Source: JBGTKH01 sp041744735 | Lineage (GTDB): Bacteria > Planctomycetota > Planctomycetia > Pirellulales > Pirellulaceae | Reading direction: 5' to 3' | DNA: 7,840 nucleotides | NCBI GenBank assembly: GCA_041744735.1 | Contig: JBGTKH010000686.1 | Coordinates: 1-7,840 of the forward strand | Part shown: one piece after another, positions 1-5,510 of the stretch | How positions within the stretch are numbered: the first letter of the stretch is position 1 | How the letters are laid out: each line of letters opens with the position of its first letter | Made by a program: the position numbers and the translations under genes | Notes under the pieces: model-generated | What the model saw: only the letters and a program-made list of their open reading frames with translations | Told to the model about the DNA's origin: nothing | Databases searched by the model: none

Positions 1-625
1 GCGGTTTCGAGCCGTGCCGCCGGCGCTGGGCGGGTGGGCCATTTCGGCCGACTTCGGCGCGGTCTTGCTCCGCTGGATTCAAGACCGTCGGCCGCGCACG
101 ATTCTGGATTTGGGTGGCGGTGCTTCGACCATTCTCGCCGCTTATTGTTTGGAGCAACTGGGGCGAGGGCAGGTGGTGGCTGTCGATCACTCGTCACGAT
201 TTGCAGACGCTACCGCCGCAGACATCCGTCGACACGGCCTGGAGTCGGTCGCCGGCGTGCGGCACGCGCCGCTGGTCGATCTGTTGATCGAGGGCGAAAC
301 CTGGCCTTGGTACGACCGCACTGTGTTCGCGGATCTGAACGAGATCGATCTGTTGATCGTGGACGGGCCGCCGCAACACAACAACCCGCGCGCCATGGTC
401 CGCTACCCGGCGCTGCCCGTGCTGTACGACCGGTTGAGCCCGGACGCGATCATCTTGATCGACGACGCCGCGCGCAGCCACGAACAGCAGATGACCGCAA
501 GTTGGCTGCGCCTGTTCGGCGTCGACCGAATCGAAGCACCGAGAACAGAGAAGGGGACGCTGGTTCTGCGAAAGAGGCGCGCGGGCGTTGTTATGTCAGA
601 GCCGCGGCAGGGTGGCACTGGTTAA
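1..625 (+). CDS. Class I SAM-dependent methyltransferase, 5'-truncated by the window edge
   Basis: The reading frame is open from base 2 with no stop before the edge, so the true start probably lies upstream; a GTG at 14 is only a possible internal start. The visible part (about 207 residues) has a Rossmann-type methyltransferase layout. Motif I is ILDLGGGAST at bases 101-130, which would bind S-adenosylmethionine. An acidic strand end follows at VVAVDHS, then the strand DLLIVDGPP near base 350, and a later strand AIILIDDAAR. The order and spacing fit class I methyltransferases of the Methyltransf_24/O-methyltransferase type, probably soluble and cytoplasmic. The substrate cannot be told from sequence. 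The stop codon (623-625) falls inside the perfect palindrome at 621-634 and overlaps the stop of the minus-strand sigma-factor fragment. The family call is fairly safe; any specific enzyme name would be a guess. Confidence 0.72.
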   Translation, partial: RFRAVPPALGGWAISADFGAVLLRWIQDRRPRTILDLGGGASTILAAYCLEQLGRGQVVAVDHSSRFADATAADIRRHGLESVAGVRHAPLVDLLIEGETWPWYDRTVFADLNEIDLLIVDGPPQHNNPRAMVRYPALPVLYDRLSPDAIILIDDAARSHEQQMTASWLRLFGVDRIEAPRTEKGTLVLRKRRAGVVMSEPRQGGTG

Positions 626-634
626 CGCGTTAAC
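621..634. repeat. 14-bp perfect palindrome containing both convergent stop codons
   Basis: GTTAACGCGTTAAC is identical to its reverse complement. It provides the plus-strand TAA (623-625) ending the methyltransferase and the minus-strand TAA (624-622) ending the sigma-factor fragment. It has no spacer and no T-run, so it is not a normal hairpin terminator. It could be a protein-binding site, a rearrangement scar or coincidence. Confidence 0.5.
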
Positions 635-720
635 TGAGGCCGTTCCAACTCGGCAACAGCCGGCGGGTCGCCGCGGCGTAAGACCTCAATCAATTTGGCA
701 AACGACAGTTCGTCGGCCAT
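622..720 (-). pseudogene. Fragment of an ECF-type RNA polymerase sigma factor (N-terminus only)
   Basis: Read on the minus strand from the ATG at 720-718, this 32-codon frame begins MADELS and continues FAKLIEVLRRGDPPAVAEL before ending in ERPQLTR and TAA. From memory of the family, planctomycete ECF sigma factors commonly start with M(A/S)D-x-LSF-x-x-LI-x-x-(V/L)R-x-GD-x-x-A-x-x-EL, followed by a region 2 helix with RYEP..RR. The match covers roughly the first 25 residues and then breaks off. The rest of region 2 and all of region 4 are missing, because the continuation would run into the methyltransferase gene. It cannot encode a working sigma factor and looks like the remnant of a gene cut by a deletion or rearrangement. 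No convincing Shine-Dalgarno precedes the ATG. A chance match or a tiny real protein remains possible. Confidence 0.5.
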
Positions 721-757
721 AGCAAACCCCGTTTGACAAGACTCGAGGGATTGTCGC

Positions 758-1246
758 ATGACCGTGTCGCGCTCGTCTGGGTTGGATCGGGTGGCTGACC
801 GCTTGGGTTTCCGCCGGGCTAAACGGCCATCGAAGCTGAGACAAACGTACCGTCGCAGGCTGTCCAGCGAGCGGCTGGAGGACCGTCAACTGCTGGCGGC
901 CGATATTGCGATCACCGGTTCGCCGTGGCAGAATGCAGACAGTGCCCGCGATGTCAACAACGACGGCCAAGTCACCCCGCTGGACGCTTTTGTGCTCGTT
1001 TACGACCTAACCAGCAACGGCCCGCGCTCGCTGCCCACATCCCCGGCCCCGCCGGACGTCTCCGAACCATATCTGGACGTGGACGGCGATGGCTCGGTGT
1101 CCGAGACCGATTTGAATTTGGTCATCGACTATCTCCACGAAACGGGCCAAATCAGCGACGAAGATTTCTACGGCGGCGCCGCAGAACCGTCAGGCCCGTC
1201 TGGCGCTTCAGGTCCGTCCGGGTGCTATGAGGAGGGCAAGCTATGA
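758..1246 (+). CDS. Miniature LEPR-XLL protein with dockerin type I domain and collagen-like tail
   Basis: The ATG at 758 has a GAGG-type ribosome site at 745-750, about 7 bases away. The 162-residue product starts with a very basic segment, then RLSSERLEDRQLLAAD (about residues 35-50), which matches the LEPR-XLL N-terminal signature of planctomycete surface/exported proteins. A duplicated calcium-binding dockerin pattern follows: ARDVNNDGQVTPLDAFVLVYDL (given here as positions ~62-83, key residues D-N-N-D-G-Q-V-T) and YLDVDGDGSVSETDLNLVIDYL near residues 107-128. Each half has the D-x-(N/D)-x-D-G loop and a following helix. The C-terminus has Gly-Pro-Ser/Gly-Ala-Ser triplets (GPSGASGPSG). 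In this family the dockerin usually ends proteins of many hundreds to thousands of residues. Here the long middle is absent, so this is either a real mini-protein or an internally deleted one. Calcium-dependent attachment or assembly at the cell surface is inferred. Confidence 0.75.
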   Translation: MTVSRSSGLDRVADRLGFRRAKRPSKLRQTYRRRLSSERLEDRQLLAADIAITGSPWQNADSARDVNNDGQVTPLDAFVLVYDLTSNGPRSLPTSPAPPDVSEPYLDVDGDGSVSETDLNLVIDYLHETGQISDEDFYGGAAEPSGPSGASGPSGCYEEGKL

Positions 1247-1264
1247 CGACTCCCTTGCCAACCT

Positions 1265-1349
1265 CGTTTAACCGCAAGCCGCAGGCGTGCGCGGGTGCAC
1301 GCACACCGTCACCCAACCGCCGCGCGTGCCTACGGCGTGCGGTTAAACG
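1265..1349. repeat. Long imperfect inverted repeat (29-bp arms) between the two LEPR-XLL genes
   Basis: The left arm at 1265-1293 begins CGTTTAACCGCAAGCCGC. The right arm at 1321-1349 is its reverse complement with 25 of 29 positions matching; the outer 12 bp are perfect. Inside the loop, GGGTG (1293-1297) can also pair with CACCC (1310-1314), extending the structure. It lies 18 bases after one stop and just before the ribosome site of the next gene. There is no T-run. It resembles the dispersed palindromic intergenic repeats of planctomycete genomes, and as RNA would form a strong hairpin in the leader of the 1368 gene. Confidence 0.75.
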
Positions 1350-1353
1350 ACAT

Positions 1354-1359
1354 AAGGAG
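1354..1359 (+). promoter_or_regulatory. Shine-Dalgarno supporting a TTG start
   Basis: AAGGAG sits 8 bases before the TTG at 1368. This is a near-ideal ribosome-binding site and is the reason for accepting a TTG start for the PKD-containing LEPR-XLL protein. Confidence 0.65.
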
Positions 1360-1367
1360 CACTCACC

Positions 1368-1658
1368 TTGAAACGCCGCACACTTAAGAGCCGTCGTCGA
1401 ATCGAAAGCCTCCGCCGGGCGTGCCGCTATCGACGCCTGCGGCTTGAAGCGCTCGAAGTCCGCAATCTGCTGGCCACCGATTCTAATCCCAGCGACATTC
1501 ACACGGCGACCATTCACTGGGGCGATGGCAACGTCACCGCGGGAAGCGTCGGCCAAGCCACCGACACCGTGACCGGAAGCCACGTCTATCACAACGGCGG
1601 CCCGTCGATTGTTCACGTGCAGGCATCTCGACGACGAGCGCATCCTCAAATATTGTAG
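1368..1658 (+). CDS. Short LEPR-XLL protein with a PKD-like domain, probably frameshifted near the 3' end
   Basis: The TTG start at 1368 follows a strong AAGGAG. The 96-residue product has a very basic N-terminus, then RLRLEALEVRNLLATD (about residues 24-39), a LEPR-XLL signature like that of the upstream gene. A PKD/Ig-like fragment follows: TATIHWGDGNVTAG, then TVTGSHVYHNGG and SIVHVQ. The WGDG and GSH-x-Y landmarks are typical of PKD repeats. After VHVQ the frame turns into SRRRAHPQIL and stops, which does not look like a PKD strand. From 1622 the -1 frame reads GISTTSASSNIVVSAQQ, a plausible final PKD strand, and ends at a stop at 1700-1702. One missing base, or two extra, near 1617-1628 would explain this. 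The ancestral gene may therefore have run 1368-1702, ending 17 bases before the PBP4 start. It may be a decaying gene or a sequencing error. Confidence 0.6.
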   Translation: MKRRTLKSRRRIESLRRACRYRRLRLEALEVRNLLATDSNPSDIHTATIHWGDGNVTAGSVGQATDTVTGSHVYHNGGPSIVHVQASRRRAHPQIL

Positions 1659-1719
1659 TTTCGGCGCAACAACGCTCACTTGTGTGCCGGTGCGCCGCTT
1701 AACAACGCGGAGTGCTCTG

Positions 1720-3285
1720 ATGCGATACCCTGTGCGTTTCTGGACTTGTTGCATGGCGGCCGCGGCTTTGATGCTGGGCGCGAGGGGAAGCTTAGCCGAC
1801 GACAAGTTGAATCAGCGGATGGAGGAGTTACTGTCGGCACCGCACTACAAGCACGCGCATTGGGGGCTGTTGGTGATGGACATGGAATCGGGTGAGACGG
1901 TGTACGAACTGAATGCCGACAAACTGTTTGCGCCGGCTTCGACGACGAAACTTTATTCGGTGGCCGCCGCGCTCGATGCGCTGGGGGCCGATTACCGGTT
2001 TGAAACGCCGATCTATCGCCGCGGCAAGTTGACGGAAGGCGGTGAATTGGACGGCGATTTGATTCTCGTGGCCAGTGGCGATCTGACGATGGGCGGACGT
2101 ACGACGGCCTTGGGTGAAATCGCGTTTACGAATTGGGACCACACGTACGCGAATGGGAACGACGAAGCCACGCTCACCGAACCCGATCCGTTGGCGGGGC
2201 TGAACGAGTTAGCGCGACAGGTCGCCGCGGCAGGCATCCGGCGCGTGCGCGGCGACGTGCTAATCGACGACCGGCTGTTCGATAAGGACACCAGCACCGG
2301 CAGCGGCCCGAGTCAACTGACGCCGATCCTCGTCAATGACAACTTGATCGACTTCGTGATCGAGCCGACCGAACCGGGCCAACCGGCGAAGGTCACTTGG
2401 CGGCCGCAAACCGCCGCCTTTCGCATCGACGTAAAAATGCAAACGGTGGCCAAAGACCGACCGCTGGAAACTTGGATTCGCGATCTCGGGCAAGGGCGCG
2501 TGCTATTGCACGGCACGATTCCCGCGGGCCACAAGCCGCTCGTGAGAGTGTACGAGGTGCCCGACGCGGTCGCCTTCGCCCGCTCGCTGTTGATCGAAGC
2601 ACTGCAGCGAGCCGGCGTCACCGTCGGTGCCTCGCCGCTGGCCGACCATCCGCACACGCCGTTGCCGGAGCGTGGCGAATACGAATCAATGCCCGTCGTC
2701 GCCAAGCTAGTTTCGCCGCCGTTTTCCGAATCGGCGCGATTGATTTTGAAAGTCAGTCACAACCTGCACGCCAGCACGCTGCCGCTGCTGGTCGCCGCGA
2801 AGAATGACAAACGCACGCTCAGCGACGGCTTGCGGCTGCAGCACGATTTCCTGGTGCGCGTCGGCGTTGACGCGGACACCATTTCATTCGGCGGCGGAGC
2901 AGGCGGTGCGCGGGCCGATTACGTTACGCCCCGTGCGACCGTGACGTTGCTGAGGTACATGACCACGCGCCCCGACTTCGACGTCTATCACCGTGCCCTG
3001 CCGTCGCTGGGTGTCGACGGCACGCTGGCCACGGTGGTCTCCGCCGGCAGCTCGGCGCGCGGTCAGATTCACGCCAAAACCGGAACGCTCTCGTGGAGCA
3101 ACCTGATGAATGGCGGCCAACTGCTCTCCAGTAAAGCCTTGGCCGGCTACATGACCACCTCGCGCGGCCGCAAGCTGACCTTCGCCCTGTTCGTGAACCA
3201 CGCCCACCTGCGCGGCGACATCAACACCAAACGCATCGGCAGCGACCTCGGCCGGCTGTGCGAAATCATCTACGACGAGCGATAA
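1720..3285 (+). CDS. dacB: D-alanyl-D-alanine carboxypeptidase/endopeptidase, PBP4 type (peptidase S13)
   Basis: This penicillin-binding protein would remove the terminal D-Ala from peptidoglycan stem peptides and may cut peptide cross-links in the periplasm. The ATG at 1720 was chosen because GGAG (1709-1712) lies 7 bases upstream and the product then starts with a typical export signal: MRYPVRFW, a hydrophobic stretch to about residue 20, then likely cleavage after SLA at about residue 26. The 521-residue length fits S13 enzymes (about 480-520). All three active-site motifs are present: S74-T-T-K77 (in FAPASTTKLYS), S346-H-N348 and K453-T-G455 (in IHAKTGTLSW). The roughly 270-residue gap between the first two is the hallmark of PBP4-type enzymes with inserted domains. 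The frame is open upstream to 1609, but that stretch overlaps the PKD gene remnant and would hide the signal peptide. It appears intact and functional. Confidence 0.93.
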   Translation: MRYPVRFWTCCMAAAALMLGARGSLADDKLNQRMEELLSAPHYKHAHWGLLVMDMESGETVYELNADKLFAPASTTKLYSVAAALDALGADYRFETPIYRRGKLTEGGELDGDLILVASGDLTMGGRTTALGEIAFTNWDHTYANGNDEATLTEPDPLAGLNELARQVAAAGIRRVRGDVLIDDRLFDKDTSTGSGPSQLTPILVNDNLIDFVIEPTEPGQPAKVTWRPQTAAFRIDVKMQTVAKDRPLETWIRDLGQGRVLLHGTIPAGHKPLVRVYEVPDAVAFARSLLIEALQRAGVTVGASPLADHPHTPLPERGEYESMPVVAKLVSPPFSESARLILKVSHNLHASTLPLLVAAKNDKRTLSDGLRLQHDFLVRVGVDADTISFGGGAGGARADYVTPRATVTLLRYMTTRPDFDVYHRALPSLGVDGTLATVVSAGSSARGQIHAKTGTLSWSNLMNGGQLLSSKALAGYMTTSRGRKLTFALFVNHAHLRGDINTKRIGSDLGRLCEIIYDER

Positions 3286-3310
3286 GGCAGCCCGCCGAAA
3301 TTGAGACACC

Positions 3311-3378
3311 CGTAGCGGAACTCGTGAGAGTTCAGAAGTCAGGGGTCAGACATCCGAAGTCTCACGACTTCGGCTACG
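3311..3378. repeat. Imperfect inverted repeat (23-bp arms) after the PBP4 gene
   Basis: The left arm at 3311-3333 begins CGTAGCGGAACTCGTGAGAG and the right arm at 3356-3378 ends CACGACTTCGGCTACG. They are reverse complements at 20 of 23 positions, with a 22-base loop. No T-run follows. The words CCGAAGTC/GACTTCGG and GTCGTGAGAC look like a dispersed planctomycete intergenic palindrome (from memory, not searched). It lies 25 bases after the PBP4 stop, so the transcribed hairpin could stabilise or end that message. Confidence 0.7.
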
Positions 3379-3422
3379 GAACGTGCGTAGTCTCGTTTCG
3401 GCCGGGCGCCTAACGGTCAATG

Positions 3423-3455
3423 AAAAACCCTCGCCCGCGGTGTTGCGGGCGAGGG
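3423..3455 (-). terminator. Intrinsic (Rho-independent) terminator for the minus-strand Cys-rich gene
   Basis: A perfect 11-bp stem (CCCTCGCCCGC at 3428-3438 with GCGGGCGAGGG at 3445-3455) has a 6-base loop and is flanked by AAAAA at 3423-3427. On the minus strand this reads as a GC-rich hairpin followed by TTTTT, the classic terminator form, 36 bases past the stop of the gene at 3491-4312. On the plus strand it lacks the T-run, though the stem could still slow transcription coming from PBP4. Confidence 0.88.
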
Positions 3456-3490
3456 TCGTCAAGGCAGGAGAGGTGATGACGGAGGGCAGA

Positions 3491-4312
3491 CTATCGCGAT
3501 TTTGTTCCCAGCGCGGCCTTTTTGGCGACGCGGGAACCGGCGCGTGACGTCTTGGCCGAAGCGACGTCGCGCTTCGCGAGTTGACATTTCAATTCGGCGT
3601 TCTCGGACAGCAGCGCGGCATGCTGCTGGAGCAAATGCTGCTGTTCGGCGGCCAATTCCAATTGGACCTTTAGTTGCGCGTTTTCCAAGGCGACTTCGAC
3701 GAGCTCTTCGCGCATTTCGTCGAGGCCCTCGAGCGTTTCCAAAACGCCCTCCAATTGCCCCGTCTCCCTCTGCGACTCCGCCACCGCTTCGATCAGTTGC
3801 CGTTGTCGCTCGAAAGACTCCTGCTGCATTTGCAGCATGCGTTCGTAGGCCGCAGCGAGAAACTCCAACTCATGCTTGTCGTGCTTTGTCTTGTGCTTGC
3901 CCGCTTTCGCGTGCCCGACGCACTTCTGGCATTTCGATTCGTCCGCATTATGCGAGAGTACACAAATCTGATCACAGGCCGACTTGGCACACGACTGATG
4001 CTCACAAGACTGCGCCGCGCAACAGGCGACGTTGGCATCTTCTTCGCCGGTTACTACCAAATCAAAGTCGATGCCGATTCGTTCGCAGTCACTCTGCAGC
4101 GTGCCGAAGCCGACACCGACATTTTTGAACAGCCGATCGAGGTGCGGCAACTTGTTCAGCAGCGGCACACCGGCTTGCTGAAATTGTACACATCGCTGCG
4201 CAGCGCAATCCGGTTCCTCCGCCCGTGACAAGTTCGCCGTAACCGCTACCGCCACAATGAAGGCTGCTACGATCGATGTCACCCATAACAAACGCTTGGA
4301 CGCCAGCTTCAT
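3491..4312 (-). CDS. Exported cysteine-rich coiled-coil protein of unknown function
   Basis: I do not recognise a named family. The 273-residue product starts at an ATG (4312-4310) with AAAGGG on the minus strand at 4325-4320 as ribosome site. Residues 1-31 look like a signal peptide: basic start, hydrophobic core WVTSIVAAFIVAVAVTA, likely cleavage after SRA. Residues 48-66 read GVPLLNKLPHLDRLFKNVG, resembling the 'VPLLGxIPxLxxLF' segment of secretin C-termini, although no secretin domain is present. A Cys cluster has nearly regular spacing: C98, C103, C108, C113, C117, after an earlier C36/C41 pair in the same CAAQ(R/S)C context. A CxxC pair (C128, C131) and a His/Lys-rich stretch (H134, H140, H144, H147) follow. 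Residues about 148-248 are a Glu/Gln/Leu-rich helix predicted to form a coiled coil, and the tail is basic. Metal binding or disulfide cross-linking in the periplasm is possible but unproven. It has its own terminator and looks monocistronic. Confidence 0.8.
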   Translation of the reverse strand: MKLASKRLLWVTSIVAAFIVAVAVTANLSRAEEPDCAAQRCVQFQQAGVPLLNKLPHLDRLFKNVGVGFGTLQSDCERIGIDFDLVVTGEEDANVACCAAQSCEHQSCAKSACDQICVLSHNADESKCQKCVGHAKAGKHKTKHDKHELEFLAAAYERMLQMQQESFERQRQLIEAVAESQRETGQLEGVLETLEGLDEMREELVEVALENAQLKVQLELAAEQQHLLQQHAALLSENAELKCQLAKRDVASAKTSRAGSRVAKKAALGTKSR

Positions 4313-4618
4313 GAGAATTCCCTTTCGTGATGAGCCGAGCCGAGACCAAATTCAAGTGGCTGGGATATACTCGAATTCCGTGCCGCGGACAAGACATAGA
4401 TTCCGCCGACAGGCAACCGTGCAGCAGTACACACGCTAGCGATCTGCCGTGTACAATCGGGCTATGGCTCGAAACTCGTAAACTCTTTTGTTGGGTCGGT
4501 CTTTGGCAAGCCGTGGAACTTTCCAGCGCTGGGCGAAGATTGTATGGTGATTGCGAAATTCAAGATCACAGATTCGCCGTAGCGCACACAGCCGACAGTT
4601 TAATGCTGACAAACCGCC
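4313..4618. other. Divergent intergenic region between the Cys-rich gene and the ThuA gene
   Basis: This 306-base gap separates two genes that point away from each other, so it should hold both their promoters. I see the candidate minus-strand promoter at 4364-4392 and the minus-strand ribosome site at 4320-4325. On the plus strand a lone TACAAT (4452-4457) resembles a -10 box but has no -35 partner at the right distance. No large inverted repeat, RNA gene or convincing small coding frame was found. In-frame stops at 4601 and 4607 lie just before the ThuA start. Confidence 0.5.
4364..4392 (-). promoter_or_regulatory. Candidate sigma70-type promoter for the Cys-rich protein gene
   Basis: On the minus strand, TTGTCC (4392-4387) and TATATC (4369-4364) are separated by exactly 17 bases. 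Each matches the -35/-10 consensus at 4 of 6 positions. It lies about 50 bases upstream of the ATG at 4312, with a ribosome site between. Position and spacing are right, but matches of this quality occur by chance. Confidence 0.3.
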
Positions 4619-5401
4619 ATGAACACACATCCCCTTCGCGTCACCGTTTGGAACGAATTCATTCACGAGCGGACCAACGCTGCCGTCGGCCAGATTTATC
4701 CCGACGGGATTCACTCCGTGATCGCCGCGGCGCTGCGCGAGCGTCTGGGCGATGCGATCGATGTTCGCACTGCGACGCTCGACGAACCGGAACACGGGCT
4801 GACCGACGACGTGCTGGCCGGCACCGACGTGCTCATGTGGTGGGGGCACGCGGGACACGATCGCGTGCGCGACGAGATTGTGGACAGGGTGCAGCAGCGC
4901 GTGCTGCAGGGCATGGGGTTGGTCGCGCTGCATTCGGCTCACGCCTCAAAAATCTTTCGGCGGCTGATGGGCACAAGCTGCATGCTGCGATGGCGCGAGG
5001 CGGCGGAGCGCGAGCGGCTGTGGGTCGTCGATCCGTCGCACCCGATCGCCGAGGGTCTGGCGGACGAATACTTCGAGTTGCCTCACACTGAAATGTATGG
5101 CGAGCACTTCGACATCCCCGCGCCGGACGAATTGATCTTCATCAGTTGGTTCGAGGGTGGCGAAGTGTTTCGCAGCGGCTGTACGTTCCGCCGCGGTAAG
5201 GGCAAGATCTTTTACTTTCGGCCCGGCCACGAGACGTTTCCCATCTACTACGACGCCAACGTCCGCCGTGTAATCGCCAACGCCGTGCGCTGGGCCGCTC
5301 CCACCGGTTCGCTTTATTCGGGCCAAGGCCGTAACATCCCCCAGCCGCTCAGCCCAATCAGCAGCCGGCATGAGGTGGATGAGAGCTTGCATCGGCATTA
5401 G
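4619..5401 (+). CDS. ThuA-domain protein (trehalose utilization family, glutamine-amidotransferase-like fold)
   Basis: The 260-residue product matches the ThuA family nearly end to end. Landmarks are VTVWNEFIHE (residues 8-17), the strand DVLMWWGHAGHDRV (70-83), GLVALHSAHASKIFRRLMGT (100-119), DPSHPIAEGL (138-147), PHTEMYGEHFDIP (155-167) and a C-terminal core with SWFEGGEVFRSG, GKGKIFYFRPGHE and YYDANVRRVIANAVRW. The fold is that of class I glutamine amidotransferases, but the usual nucleophilic cysteine is absent (Ser106/His108 lie in that region), as is general for ThuA. Family members are linked to disaccharide catabolism, for example trehalose and related 3-keto sugars; the substrate here is unknown. 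No signal peptide is seen, so it is probably cytoplasmic. In-frame stops at 4601 and 4607 fix the ATG at 4619, although the ribosome site is weak. The same-strand gene at 5511 may be functionally related, but a palindromic repeat separates them. Confidence 0.88.
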   Translation: MNTHPLRVTVWNEFIHERTNAAVGQIYPDGIHSVIAAALRERLGDAIDVRTATLDEPEHGLTDDVLAGTDVLMWWGHAGHDRVRDEIVDRVQQRVLQGMGLVALHSAHASKIFRRLMGTSCMLRWREAAERERLWVVDPSHPIAEGLADEYFELPHTEMYGEHFDIPAPDELIFISWFEGGEVFRSGCTFRRGKGKIFYFRPGHETFPIYYDANVRRVIANAVRWAAPTGSLYSGQGRNIPQPLSPISSRHEVDESLHRH

Positions 5402-5404
5402 ACT

Positions 5405-5497
5405 TGGACTGCGGTGACTCGTCACCGCTTTGGGATGTTTTGATTCTGTTGGAGGAGATCCTAAATTCCTAAAGCGGTGACGAGTCACCGCACTCCA
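5405..5497. repeat. Nested palindromic repeat (27-bp arms) between the ThuA and propeller genes
   Basis: The arms at 5405-5431 and 5471-5497 are reverse complements at 26 of 27 positions; the single mismatch is at 5409/5493. Each arm is itself a small palindrome, GCGGTGAC-2 nt-GTCACCGC, so the RNA or DNA can form one long hairpin with a 39-base loop or two short ones. It begins 4 bases after the ThuA stop and ends exactly where the next gene's ribosome site (5498-5504) begins. The loop carries a GGAGGAG (5451-5457) with no usable start codon after it. Confidence 0.85.
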
Positions 5498-5504
5498 AAG
5501 GGAG
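5498..5504 (+). promoter_or_regulatory. Shine-Dalgarno of the propeller protein gene, abutting the palindrome
   Basis: AAGGGAG lies 6 bases before the ATG at 5511, a strong ribosome-binding site. It directly adjoins the right arm of the palindrome (ends 5497), so folding of that arm could affect ribosome access. Confidence 0.7.
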
Positions 5505-5510
5505 AAATCT

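Noticed and set aside
34..633. Plus-strand open frame of about 199 codons overlapping the methyltransferase
   Set aside because: It is an Arg/Ala-rich shadow frame in GC-rich DNA with no domain; the overlapping frame shows clear methyltransferase motifs.
733..738. TTGACA, a perfect -35 box, just before the dockerin gene
   Set aside because: No -10 box lies at 16-18 bases; that distance falls on the start codon itself, so it cannot drive this gene in the normal way.
1615..1630. Programmed -1 frameshift to join the two PKD frames
   Set aside because: No X XXY YYZ slippery sequence or clear downstream pseudoknot is visible; a simple indel is more likely.
1609..1719. Upstream extension of the PBP4 gene to an ATG at 1609
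   Set aside because: It overlaps the PKD gene remnant, lacks a ribosome site and would bury the signal peptide; the ATG at 1720 has GGAG at the right distance.
1746..1755. Lipoprotein-type lipobox at the Cys pair in the PBP4 signal region
   Set aside because: The Cys residues at positions 10-11 precede the hydrophobic core and lack the L-x-x-C context, so an ordinary signal peptide is more likely.
1152..1805. Minus-strand open frame of about 217 codons across the LEPR-XLL genes and the PBP4 start
   Set aside because: It has no recognisable motifs, is Arg/Ala-rich, and crosses three better-supported plus-strand elements including a palindrome.
1265..5497. The inverted repeats as a CRISPR array or insertion-sequence ends
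   Set aside because: The repeats differ in sequence, are not regularly spaced with unique spacers, and no transposase or cas gene lies between the arms.
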